Positions 26,285 to 34,416 of a DNA stretch of 64,000 nucleotides are shown in pieces. The notes beneath the pieces are model-generated. The model was not told where the DNA came from. It did no database searches and worked only from the letters and a program-made list of their open reading frames with translations. The stretch covers positions 36,872 through 100,871 of the forward strand of contig CAXBCF010000011.1 of assembly GCA_963973975.1 (NCBI GenBank), in the 5' to 3' direction. The position numbers and the translations under genes were made by a program. The first letter of the stretch is position 1, and the number at the start of each line of letters is the position of its first letter. The stretch comes from UBA1494_A sp963973975 (GTDB lineage: Bacteria; Bacteroidota; Bacteroidia; Flavobacteriales_E; Vicingaceae).

Positions 26285-28704
26285 GCTGATTTCTTAGATT
26301 TATTTGTTCTTATTCGATTTCTAACGGCTACTAAAGTACCTAAAACCATGATAATACAACCAATCCATAAAACATTTATGTATGGAAATATAATGGCTTG
26401 CATAATGATGAAGTCTCCGGCGTTTTTATTTTTCTCAGAAAGTAGGATGCTCAGCATGCCATTTTCAGGATTGATACCGCTGAAGCCAAATTTCAAACCC
26501 AGTTCTTCAATTTCATCCTCAATGGTGAAAATTCGGTTTCCTCGAATCACCATAATTGGTTGTGCTTTGTATTGAATGCCTTCCAAAGTTTTTGCTTTCA
26601 CGTTGATGCCCAATGCAATGTCTGTTTCCTCTAAATGGAGGGAATCCTTATTGATTTTTCGCGCAAAACTTTCAAATAGAATCACGGAATTGCTGCTGAA
26701 CAGGGAATCTCCAATTTGGTAGTTGAGTGTGTCAGCTGTTCGGTAAACCTCTTGAGAAGCAGAATCTAAATTCTCTAAATCGGCATAGGTGATGTGCGTG
26801 AAAATATCTTCATCCCAAAAATGGGCGGTTGAAGGTTCTGGTACATTTCCCATTTGCTGGTTCAACTGAATGAAAGGAGAAAGGGTGAATTTCTTCTCAT
26901 ATTTTCCATCTTGGTCTAGTTGCAAATAGTCGATGTCGTAATAGACAAAAATATCTTCGATTCTTCGTTGCTGATAAGTAACAAAATAAGGTTCCATCAG
27001 CACTGTATCTTGCTTGATCAGCATGATGTTTTCGGCATTGGCATCTTTGTCGTTATCGAAATTGATGTTGACCGGACTTCTGTTTTTTGAAATAATGGTT
27101 TTACTTCCCGCAGAGAGCAAACTTCCCAGAATAATCAATCCAAAGCCCACATGTGCAAGTGCAGCTCCACCTTTTGAGACATTGCCTTTAATAATTCGAA
27201 CAAAATAATCTAAGTTGGCCAACACTGCAAACAGGGAAGTGAAAAGCAAAAGGTTGAGGAAAAATTCAGTGATTGAAAGCACATAGACAAAAAGGAAAGT
27301 GAGCAATAAAGCCAAAATAAAGGAAGGCGCTAATTGCTTTAGTACTTTTTTGGGATCGCTTTTTTTGTACTTCAAAAACTGACCGACAGCCACCAGTAAA
27401 GTGACTAAAATGGTGAAAGGAATTTGCCAAGAATTGTAATGTTTAATGGGGTCGGAGGGAGGAGCCAAGGTAGTTCCAAACAATGCATTGATTACCGGAA
27501 TAGAAGTAGAAAGCGTTATTTGAAAAGCGGCAATCACCAAGACCAAGGATGCCAAGAAAATCCAAAATTCCTTGCTCCAAAAGGCATCTTCTTCGCTGCG
27601 TTTCAACAAATGAAAGCCATTTTTAAAGAGCATGTAAAGGGCAATGAACAAGTAAAACAATAAGAACACAATTAGTTGTCCTGGTAAACCATCTGCAAAA
27701 GAGTGAACGGAAGTTTCGCCCAAAATACCGCTTTTGGTGAGGTAGGTAGAATAAACCACCATTAAAAAGGCGAAAAGAGCAAGCGTAAATGCAGCAAAAA
27801 GTGAGCGAGCTTTGTGTCGATTAATCAACATGAGGTGACCTGCAGAAACGAGTACCAACCATGGAACAAGGGAGGAATTTTCAACTGGATCCCAAGCCCA
27901 AAAACCACCAAAACTCAATGCTTCATAAGCCCAAGCGCCACCCATTAAAATTCCCAAACCGAGTACTGCAATTCCAAAATAGGTCCACGGCAAGGCAGGT
28001 TTTATCCAAGTTTGAAATTCTCTTTTCCAAAGACCTGCAAAGGCATAAGCAAAAGGAATTAGGGTGGAAGCAAAACCCAAAAACACCGTAGGTGGATGTA
28101 TGGTCATCCAGTAATTTTGAAGCAGGGGATTTAAGCCATTACCTTCAACAAAACTCAAATAATTGGGGTTGGAAGTAAAAGGCAAGTTGACCATATCTGC
28201 GTGTTGGCGCAATAAAATAAAGGGATCGCTGCCAATTTGAACATCGAAAATGTAGATGCCCAAAAGCATGCTACTCAGAAAAATTTGAATACTTGCAAAG
28301 AGCGTCATAACGCTGCCTTCCCATTTTTTGGCTGTAAAAATTAGGATGTTACCAAGTACCACATTCCAAAAAGCCCAAAGCATGGTGCTTCCTTCTTGAC
28401 CTTCCCAAAAGCAGGAAAGGATGTAGCGCATAGGTAGTGCCGTGGAACTGTGTCGCCACACGTAATAATACTCGAAAGAGTGGGTGGCAATCAGGTAGAA
28501 TAAAATGCTGACCAAGGCAATCAGAGAAAAGGAATGAATGCGATAGAACAAGCGTCCTAAGTGTTTCCATGAATCCAATTCATTTGAAACTTTGGAGCTT
28601 TTAAAGTAAAAAACAAAGGCTAATAGACTTGCTACAAAACTTAAAATTACCAACAATTGCCCAATTTTTCCGGCAATCACATTCTCTCCCACATATTCTA
28701 TCAT
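26281..28704 (-). CDS. ccmF: Cytochrome c maturation heme lyase subunit CcmF
   Basis: A large (807-residue) inner-membrane protein that attaches heme to apocytochrome c. It has many transmembrane helices and the tryptophan-rich heme-handling motif GGFWAWDPVENSSLVPWLV, with conserved WEGQEGSTMLWAFW near the N-terminus and MTIHPPTVFLGF before the motif. The long periplasmic domain lies in the last 250 residues. It follows ccmE by five bases in the ccmB-C-D-E-F run. Confidence 0.94.
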   Translation of the reverse strand: MIEYVGENVIAGKIGQLLVILSFVASLLAFVFYFKSSKVSNELDSWKHLGRLFYRIHSFSLIALVSILFYLIATHSFEYYYVWRHSSTALPMRYILSCFWEGQEGSTMLWAFWNVVLGNILIFTAKKWEGSVMTLFASIQIFLSSMLLGIYIFDVQIGSDPFILLRQHADMVNLPFTSNPNYLSFVEGNGLNPLLQNYWMTIHPPTVFLGFASTLIPFAYAFAGLWKREFQTWIKPALPWTYFGIAVLGLGILMGGAWAYEALSFGGFWAWDPVENSSLVPWLVLVSAGHLMLINRHKARSLFAAFTLALFAFLMVVYSTYLTKSGILGETSVHSFADGLPGQLIVFLLFYLFIALYMLFKNGFHLLKRSEEDAFWSKEFWIFLASLVLVIAAFQITLSTSIPVINALFGTTLAPPSDPIKHYNSWQIPFTILVTLLVAVGQFLKYKKSDPKKVLKQLAPSFILALLLTFLFVYVLSITEFFLNLLLFTSLFAVLANLDYFVRIIKGNVSKGGAALAHVGFGLIILGSLLSAGSKTIISKNRSPVNINFDNDKDANAENIMLIKQDTVLMEPYFVTYQQRRIEDIFVYYDIDYLQLDQDGKYEKKFTLSPFIQLNQQMGNVPEPSTAHFWDEDIFTHITYADLENLDSASQEVYRTADTLNYQIGDSLFSSNSVILFESFARKINKDSLHLEETDIALGINVKAKTLEGIQYKAQPIMVIRGNRIFTIEDEIEELGLKFGFSGINPENGMLSILLSEKNKNAGDFIIMQAIIFPYINVLWIGCIIMVLGTLVAVRNRIRTNKSKKSA

Positions 28705-28709
28705 AGTTT

Positions 28710-29117
28710 CTATTGCTCAGCTGTAATTTCCATTAATTCTTCCCCTTGTCCATCGTTGTATTTTGAAGGACATTTCATTAAAATCTTATCGGCAACAAAT
28801 TCAGTATCATTGATTTTTCCGGTGACGACAACTTGTTCAGAACGCTCAAAATCTTGTGGTTTTGCACCATTGAAACGCACTTGATATTCCAAGCCATTAT
28901 TATCGACCATGAAAAAATGGAAGGAATTGGCATCTTGCTCTGGGGCGTAAAAAATTTCTTTTTCTTTATTGAGCTGTCCCACTACTTGAAATTCCTTTCC
29001 AGGAAATTGTTTTGCGGTTGCAAAATCGGCATAGGTGGCAGCATCGGAAACGGTGCTAATAATGGCGCCAATTGAAATGGCAATGGCAATGATGGCGATG
29101 ATATGTGACTTTTTCAT
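28710..29117 (-). CDS. ccmE: Cytochrome c maturation heme chaperone CcmE
   Basis: A 135-residue membrane-anchored OB-fold protein that carries heme from the CcmABCD complex to CcmF. After an N-terminal membrane anchor (SHIIAIIAIAISIGAIIST) come QVVGQLNKEKEI, LEYQVRFNG and VTGKINDTEFVADKILMKCPSKYN. The usual heme-binding His of the HxxxY motif reads Cys-Pro-Ser-Lys-Tyr here (CPSKY), so the ligand position differs from the E. coli-type protein and is closer to the CxxxY form known from some other bacteria. Confidence 0.9.
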   Translation of the reverse strand: MKKSHIIAIIAIAISIGAIISTVSDAATYADFATAKQFPGKEFQVVGQLNKEKEIFYAPEQDANSFHFFMVDNNGLEYQVRFNGAKPQDFERSEQVVVTGKINDTEFVADKILMKCPSKYNDGQGEELMEITAEQ

Positions 29118-29121
29118 GTTC

Positions 29122-29328
29122 TTATTTTTTTGGACTGTTCTTTTCTAAGCGACTAACTTTTCGATCGATGGAAATGAGGTAAACCAATAGCCCGATTAAG
29201 ATAATTAGCAGCACAGCAACCACTACATAGATTTTTCCATTGGCCCTCATTTGGTCTGCCATTTCTATGCTTTGAGCAAGTCCGCTAATGCTAAAGAACA
29301 GGCTTAATATAACTAATACAAATCTCAT
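29122..29328 (-). CDS. CcmD-like small membrane protein
   Basis: A 68-residue protein with a signal-like first segment (MRFVLVILSLFFSISGLAQ), a second membrane span (VYVVVAVLLIILIGLLVYL region) and a basic C-terminal tail DRKVSRLEKNSPKK. Size, topology and its place between ccmC and ccmE suggest the CcmD role of holding the heme-CcmE release complex together. The start overlaps the ccmC stop by four bases (ATGA). Confidence 0.75.
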   Translation of the reverse strand: MRFVLVILSLFFSISGLAQSIEMADQMRANGKIYVVVAVLLIILIGLLVYLISIDRKVSRLEKNSPKK

Positions 29329-29981
29329 GTGAAAAGGTTTTGTTGCAAATTACTAATTCTAAATCTCAATGTGGCAATCCACCAACCCAATAAAATCCAA
29401 GCTAACACTGCGGGGTAGAAAACCAATTTCATGTTGTCGTCTAAATCGTAATTATTGAAACCGGGATTTCCTCCGTTTCCGGGATGGAGTGAATCGGTCA
29501 TTCTCGGCAAAATACCAATGAAAACAATTAGCAATACAAAGGCGAAGATGTTGTAAACCGCTGAAATGCGTGCTCTTTTTTGTTCATCTTCCAAAGAACC
29601 TCTCAAAACAATGTAGGCCAAGTAAATGAGCATGGTGATGGCAGAGCCGTTCAATTTCACATCGTTGGTCCACCAAGCTCCCCAAGTAAATTTTGCCCAA
29701 ATGCTGCCAGTTAAAGTACCTAAAATTCCGAAGATAATTCCGGTGTTGACTAATTCCACAGCTTTTCGATCGTGTTTGAGGTCTGTTCCCGAAAGGGATT
29801 TAACGCTGTAAACCACGGAAATGAAAAAGAGAAAAATCATGCTGAACCACATGGGAACGTGGAAATACAAATTCCGAATGGTTTCATACAAAATAATTTG
29901 TCTTGGAACTTCCACGAGTAAGCCGGCAATCAGTACGTAACTTAGTAAGATTACTGTTAGAACTTTCCACCAATATTTCAT
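29325..29981 (-). CDS. ccmC: Heme exporter/handling protein CcmC (CcsA family)
   Basis: A 218-residue inner-membrane protein that presents heme to CcmE. The tryptophan motif reads WAKFTWGAWWTNDVKLN, preceded by His in LYFHVPMWF and followed by His in DSLHPGNGGNPG, the pattern of axial heme ligands. About six membrane spans are visible. The ATG at 29981 (MKYWWKVLTVILL) fits the family; the frame stays open 46 codons further upstream inside ccmB without similarity. Confidence 0.92.
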   Translation of the reverse strand: MKYWWKVLTVILLSYVLIAGLLVEVPRQIILYETIRNLYFHVPMWFSMIFLFFISVVYSVKSLSGTDLKHDRKAVELVNTGIIFGILGTLTGSIWAKFTWGAWWTNDVKLNGSAITMLIYLAYIVLRGSLEDEQKRARISAVYNIFAFVLLIVFIGILPRMTDSLHPGNGGNPGFNNYDLDDNMKLVFYPAVLAWILLGWWIATLRFRISNLQQNLFT

Positions 29982-30019
29982 TGAAAATGAGAGGTTTAAA
30001 CTAAATATATTGCTTGAAT

Positions 30020-30712
30020 TTAACTTCTCCAAAGATAGGGAAATAATACATAAGAAAGGGCGATGCTGAGCACATTCAGCAAAGCTAAAGTAATGATATA
30101 GCTGCTGCATTCTTCCCAACCAAACCCCAACCCACTCAAAACACTTGCTTTGATGGCAGTTAAAATACTGGGCAACAAAATGGGCAGTGCTAAAATGGCG
30201 GTGAGGGTAGAATTATTATTGGTTTTGGAGGCAATGGCAGCAGTGAGGGTGAGGGTAGAAGAAATGGAAAGTACACCGAGCAGCAGTGTGAGCACAAAAA
30301 GCGAAGTATTTTCGATGGGATTTCCAAACAAAACAAAGAAAAGCAGGAAGTTTAGCGCCAAAATAAGCAAGAGCAGAAAGGCATTGAAGATGAGTTTCGA
30401 AAAAATAATGGCAGCAGGATGGCACAATTGGTAGTAGAAATAAAAGCCATTGCCCGATTCGTTTCTAAAGCTGTTGAAATCCGCATTGATGGCGGCAAAA
30501 ATAAGTACCATCCAAAACAGTGCAATCCAGGTGCTCATTTCCTCTAGTTGAGCGAAAATTAGATAGATGACAAAAACCGTTGAAACCAAATACAAAAGAA
30601 TGCCGTGAACGGCAGAACGATTTCGAAATTCTAACCTAAAATTGTTGTAAAGGAGGCTGAGTACTTGTTGCAAGAACTTGTTTTTGAAATCCCAAAAGTA
30701 ACTATTTCGCAA
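30020..30712 (-). CDS. ccmB: Heme exporter membrane protein CcmB
   Basis: The membrane subunit of the CcmAB ABC complex, which powers release of heme-loaded CcmE. About six hydrophobic helices are visible, with RLEFRNRSAVHGILLYLVST at the N-terminus as in relatives. There is no ATG in the N-terminal region: the frame has a stop just before a TTG at 30712, and another TTG at 30673 gives a start closer to the family length. The ATPase gene ccmA is not present upstream. Confidence 0.85.
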   Translation of the reverse strand: MRNSYFWDFKNKFLQQVLSLLYNNFRLEFRNRSAVHGILLYLVSTVFVIYLIFAQLEEMSTWIALFWMVLIFAAINADFNSFRNESGNGFYFYYQLCHPAAIIFSKLIFNAFLLLLILALNFLLFFVLFGNPIENTSLFVLTLLLGVLSISSTLTLTAAIASKTNNNSTLTAILALPILLPSILTAIKASVLSGLGFGWEECSSYIITLALLNVLSIALSYVLFPYLWRS

Positions 30713-30924
30713 GGAGTGGGTTTAATTTTTTTAGGTTGATTTGTTGATGGAAAGTGAAAGACCTTTTATTGAGTGTGCGTTTGCTGATTAGACCAATGCT
30801 TTAATCTTAACAGTTCTGAATCAAGTATTTATTTTTTGTATGTTTGTTTGCGAAAGTTTTAATATAATACACTGGTGTGTTTTATTAACTAGTCAATTAC
30901 TTAAAAACGGCTTAATTTTAAGAC
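30713..30924. other. Gap between ccmB and the dinD remnant
   Basis: About 210 bases of AT-rich sequence with no open frame of interest. A TATGTTTG at 30839-30846 on the plus strand resembles a -7 box and may be the former dinD promoter. Confidence 0.4.
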
Positions 30925-31422
30925 ATGAAATCTTATATAATTAAATCAATATCGAACAATTTAGAAGATTATTCACAAACAACTGAAAACGGAATTGAGT
31001 TTTGGTTTACAAGAGACATGCAATATTTATTGGGATATTCTGATTGGCGTAATTTCAAAAAGTAATTGTATAAGCAAATACTCCTTTTGAAGTGACTGAT
31101 AATAATATATCTGACCATTTTATTGAGGTCAACAAAATGGTCAAACTTGGTTCAGGAAGTGAAAGGGAGATTGAGGATATGATGTTGACAAGATACGCTT
31201 GTTATCTTATAGCTCAAAATTGAGACCCTGGAAAGGAGCTGCGTTCTGAAAGATAAATTTCAGCTGAACACATAACCAACAATAGAGGAGTTAGAGACAT
31301 ATTATTAAAAAGAGGAAATAAACCAGAAGAACTGCCCATTTAAGATGATATTAAAAAATTCGAGAAATATGTAACTTCTGAACCAAAAAAGCTTGGGGAG
31401 AACCCAGATAAACTGAAATAAA
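30925..31422 (+). pseudogene. dinD: dinD-like (DNA-damage-inducible protein D) pseudogene
   Basis: Translation in pieces recovers three parts of a DinD protein. The first 46 codons from the ATG at 30925 are open (FWFTRDMQYLLGYSDWRNF) and end in TAA at 31063. A frameshift moves similarity to another frame, with SDHFIEVNKMVKLGSG and LTRYACYLIAQN before a TGA at 31221. After a deleted middle of roughly a hundred codons, the C-terminal part NNRGVRDILLKRGNKPEELP is present in that same frame, broken by TAA codons. A normal DinD has about 270-280 residues. At least one frameshift, four or more in-frame stops and one internal deletion make it clearly inactive. Confidence 0.85.
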
Positions 31423-31510
31423 AAAAGGCATCACAACTCGCTATAAAACATGACCATCGGGACACTTTTCAATGCGAGAAACTTAATGGCTTTGTTCACA
31501 ATGGTTAAAA

Positions 31511-31957
31511 ATGAAAGATTTTTTTAGAGATATTTTTGAATACCATCATCACTTTAATCAAAAATTGATTCAACAACTTCTTGAAAATGAGAAGGTATTG
31601 CCTCAAAGAACACTACCTCTTTTTTCGCACACAATTAATGCACAACAGATTTGGAATGCGAGAATAACAAACAAAGAAAAACTAGGGGTTCATCAAGTGC
31701 ATACCTTGCAAGAATGCAAGCGATTAGATGATGATAATTTTAGTGAAACTCTTAAAATTTTGGATAGGTTTGAGTTGGACGAAAAGGTTAGTTATTCCAA
31801 TTCAAAGGGTACGACGTTTACCAATTCAATTCAAGAGATATTGTTTCATGTAGCCAATCATTCTACACACCACAAAGGGCAAATAATTGCTAATTTACGA
31901 GAAAGTGGAGTTGAACCAATTGTTACGGATTATATATTTTATAAACGGATGAATTGA
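31511..31957 (+). CDS. DinB/YfiT-fold metal-dependent protein
   Basis: A 148-residue four-helix-bundle protein of the DinB superfamily (not DNA polymerase IV). The metal-binding histidines are seen in LFSHTINAQQIWNAR and in HVANHSTHHKGQI near residue 115. Family members include thiol-dependent S-transferases that use bacillithiol or similar thiols; the presence of bshA in this genome makes that reasonable but unproven. It is followed after 14 bases by the AlkD-like gene. Confidence 0.85.
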   Translation: MKDFFRDIFEYHHHFNQKLIQQLLENEKVLPQRTLPLFSHTINAQQIWNARITNKEKLGVHQVHTLQECKRLDDDNFSETLKILDRFELDEKVSYSNSKGTTFTNSIQEILFHVANHSTHHKGQIIANLRESGVEPIVTDYIFYKRMN

Positions 31958-31971
31958 GTTTAAAACACAAA

Positions 31972-32640
31972 ATGACTGATTTCATAAATGCATTAGAAAG
32001 CGAGTTTGCAAAAAACGCCAGCACTCAAATTGCCTTGGAGCAAAAAGCCTATTTGAGAAACCAATTTGAGTTTTATGGACTGAAAACAACTGAGAGAAGA
32101 GTAATTCAACAAGCCTTTTTAATCAAAGAATACCTACCCAAAAAACAAGAACTTGCTCAAATCATCAAAATTATTTGGAATAAACCTCAAAGAGAATACC
32201 AGTATTTTTCTCAAGAACTTGCATTTAAGTACATCAAACAGTTAGAGAAAAAAGACATTCAACTCTATGAATACATGGTCATTCATAAATCTTGGTGGGA
32301 TACTGTTGATTCAATTTCAACTAAATTAATGGGAGCCTATTTTAAACAATTTCCTGAGCAAAGGGAAAAATACGTTCAGAAATGGCTAGAATCATCAAAT
32401 ATTTGGCTAAAAAGAGCTGCTATACTGTTTCAGTTGAAGTATAAGAATGATTTGGATAAAGAATTATTAGCTACAATTATCCACTCTTTGCTTGGGTCAA
32501 AAGAATTCTTTATAAATAAAGCCATTGGCTGGATTTTAAGGGAGTACAGCAGGACTGATCCAGATTGGGTAGAAGAGTTTGTAAATTCAACAGCTTTAAG
32601 TGCTTTAAGCGAAAAGGAAGCGCTGAGGTTGATGAGATAA
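31972..32640 (+). CDS. DNA alkylation repair protein (AlkD-like HEAT-repeat glycosylase)
   Basis: A 222-residue all-helical protein related to AlkD, which excises N3- and N7-alkylated purines. Typical blocks are FYGLKTTERRVIQQ, WNKPQREYQYFSQELA, HKSWWDTVDSISTKL with the catalytic-site Trp and Asp, and the KAIGWILREYSRTDP ending. An in-frame TTG at 31954 lies just before the DinB-fold stop; the ATG at 31972 is preferred. Together with DinB and the dinD relic it makes a small DNA-damage-themed patch. Confidence 0.88.
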   Translation: MTDFINALESEFAKNASTQIALEQKAYLRNQFEFYGLKTTERRVIQQAFLIKEYLPKKQELAQIIKIIWNKPQREYQYFSQELAFKYIKQLEKKDIQLYEYMVIHKSWWDTVDSISTKLMGAYFKQFPEQREKYVQKWLESSNIWLKRAAILFQLKYKNDLDKELLATIIHSLLGSKEFFINKAIGWILREYSRTDPDWVEEFVNSTALSALSEKEALRLMR

Positions 32641-32675
32641 AAAACTGCTTTAAGGGTTTAAATCAAAAATGTAGC

Positions 32676-32711
32676 ACGTGTTGTTTATTTAAGAATTAAC
32701 ACGTATCTTTG
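32676..32711 (+). promoter_or_regulatory. Promoter and candidate operator of the toxin-antitoxin pair
   Basis: A perfect 7-bp inverted repeat (ACGTGTT at 32676 and AACACGT at 32698) frames a promoter: TTG at 32681-32683 and the -7 box TATCTTTG at 32704-32711 with 20 bases between. Both arms of the repeat touch a promoter element, as expected for autorepression by the antitoxin. Confidence 0.65.
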
Positions 32712-32725
32712 AATAAAAATTTAAT

Positions 32726-32980
32726 ATGAATACCAAACTAACATTAACGATTGAGAAAGAAGTCATTCAAATTGCTAAGCAATATGCTAAAGAAAAAGGA
32801 CAAAGTCTTTCTGAAATGGTGGAAAATTATTTCAAAATGATTACTGTAAATAGAAAGGAAATTAAACCCAAGCAGCTTTCACCTAGAGTGAGAAGATTAA
32901 GGGGGATAATTAAGTCCACAAAAGAAGTTGATTACAAGCAAACTCTAACAGAAGAATTATCCAAAAAATATGGCATCTAA
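32726..32980 (+). CDS. DUF6364 family antitoxin
   Basis: An 84-residue predicted antitoxin. The N-terminal part KLTLTIEKEVIQIAKQYAKE followed by GQSLSEMVENYF looks like a ribbon-helix-helix DNA-binding domain; the basic C-terminal half (PKQLSPRVRRLRGII) would bind the toxin. It overlaps the PIN toxin gene by 11 bases, the usual antitoxin-first order. It probably represses its own promoter at the inverted repeat just upstream. Confidence 0.85.
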   Translation: MNTKLTLTIEKEVIQIAKQYAKEKGQSLSEMVENYFKMITVNRKEIKPKQLSPRVRRLRGIIKSTKEVDYKQTLTEELSKKYGI

Positions 32981-33404
32981 ATTATTTATTGATTCTGACG
33001 TTGTTATTGACTTCTTCACAGATAGAGAACCACATATCAATCCCGCAAGTGAACTATTTGAACTTAATGAAAAAGGAGAAGTTAAATTTTATCTATCTGC
33101 AATGAGTTTAAATAATATCTACTACATTGTTAGGAAATTTTTGGGTCATAAAAAGTCGCTTGAAATAATTGAAGAACTTACAAATATGACTGAAATTGTA
33201 GGAACAACAAAGAATGAAATTTTACAAGCTTTGAGAAATGATTTTTCAGATTTTGAAGATTCTGTTCAATACTCTTCTGCTTTAAACATTAAAGGAGTTG
33301 ATGCTATTATCACTAGAAATATCAAAGATTATAAAAACTCAAAAATTGCAGTGATGACACCTTTGAATTATCTTAAAATGAGAAGTAAGTTCAGAATTGA
33401 GTAG
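32970..33404 (+). CDS. PIN domain ribonuclease toxin
   Basis: A 144-residue PIN domain protein, predicted to cleave RNA with a Mg-binding acidic site. The first acidic cluster is LFIDSDVVIDFFTDREPH, the second lies around DFSDFEDSVQYSSAL, and the last in GVDAIITRNIKDY. The pairing with DUF6364 marks a VapBC-like type II toxin-antitoxin module. The RNA target is unknown. The gene ends 11 bases from the convergent hutG stop. Confidence 0.87.
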   Translation: MASKLFIDSDVVIDFFTDREPHINPASELFELNEKGEVKFYLSAMSLNNIYYIVRKFLGHKKSLEIIEELTNMTEIVGTTKNEILQALRNDFSDFEDSVQYSSALNIKGVDAIITRNIKDYKNSKIAVMTPLNYLKMRSKFRIE

Positions 33405-33415
33405 TTCCGCTTTTG

Positions 33416-34414
33416 TTATACCTTAATTCCCATTTTACTACTCTTAGCCTTTACAAAATCACTCACCAGATAAGCGAGTAATTTACCCACTTGTTCAGCA
33501 GAATTTTCCACTAGGGCAGGGGCTGCTTCAGGTAAGTGCAGGTAAATGGCATTTTTAGAAACAGCAGTTTTGTGAACGTATTGCCTTGCCATATTGGGAG
33601 AAATACCCGAAGGTGTTTGCGCTGAAGCAGGAAATCCCTCAATGCTGTCCATGTCCAACTCAACACCAAAAGCAGTACTCTTCACAAAGTCTAATTGCTC
33701 TTGTACCGCTGTTTCAAAACTTTGTTCTTGGCGGATAAAAATGCGCTCAAAAAAGTTAAAGCGAACACCTTCACTTTTTAGTTGCTCTAGCATAGCTTGG
33801 CTGTTGTAGTTTTCGTGCAAGGCTACAATTCCATAATTGCCTAGAAAACCTTCTTTTTTGGCATAAGAAAAGCCATTTCCTGAGTGACGTCCTTCTAAAG
33901 GACGAAAGTCTGCATGTGGATCCAAATTGATGCAGTTAATGGCTTGCTGCATTGCCAAAGAACTTCCTTTTAACAGTCCATAAGCATTGTTATGTCCACC
34001 ACCAATAACAATAGGAATCTTACCCGCTGCAACAATCTTTTGAATAATTGAACTAACCTGATTGTCAATTTCTACAACAGCTTCACGCAACTCATCAACA
34101 GATTGACTCTTATTTTCGAAATGAAGATTGCCAAACAAACAGCAATCCTTTCCGCTCAAGTATTGATTTTCTTGAAGGTTGATCAACTTGGGTAAAAAAG
34201 CCTCCCAAGCTTTTTCTGCTCCACCTTTTCCCAAATTGGCTCTTGGTCCTATATCTTCACATATTCCCAAAATCACAAATTGGAATGCTTCGTCTTTTAA
34301 CTTTTCCCAAACTAGCTCACTTCCTGGGATAAGTTTTTGCCCAATTTTTTCCTCACCTTCTCTTACTGAAGTCAGTTTTTTTAGATCGCTCGCTTCAATG
34401 ATGCGTATTTCCAT
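33416..34414 (-). CDS. hutG: Formimidoylglutamase (arginase/ureohydrolase family)
   Basis: Predicted to hydrolyse N-formimidoyl-glutamate to glutamate and formamide in histidine breakdown. The 332-residue protein has the Mn-binding motifs of ureohydrolases: GGGHNNAYG, NLDPHADFRPLEGRHSG and ELDMDSIEGFP. It lies two bases from hutI on the same strand, which supports the histidine pathway over arginase or agmatinase. Confidence 0.92.
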   Translation of the reverse strand: MEIRIIEASDLKKLTSVREGEEKIGQKLIPGSELVWEKLKDEAFQFVILGICEDIGPRANLGKGGAEKAWEAFLPKLINLQENQYLSGKDCCLFGNLHFENKSQSVDELREAVVEIDNQVSSIIQKIVAAGKIPIVIGGGHNNAYGLLKGSSLAMQQAINCINLDPHADFRPLEGRHSGNGFSYAKKEGFLGNYGIVALHENYNSQAMLEQLKSEGVRFNFFERIFIRQEQSFETAVQEQLDFVKSTAFGVELDMDSIEGFPASAQTPSGISPNMARQYVHKTAVSKNAIYLHLPEAAPALVENSAEQVGKLLAYLVSDFVKAKSSKMGIKV

Positions 34415-34416
34415 TT

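Noticed and set aside
26201..26575. Plus-strand open frame of 124 codons
   Set aside because: It is opposite the ccmF and DUF2520 genes, which have clear motifs; it is a frame shadow.
31511..31957. DinB as the error-prone DNA polymerase IV
   Set aside because: The 148-residue product has the histidine pattern of the DinB/YfiT metal-binding fold, not of a Y-family polymerase.
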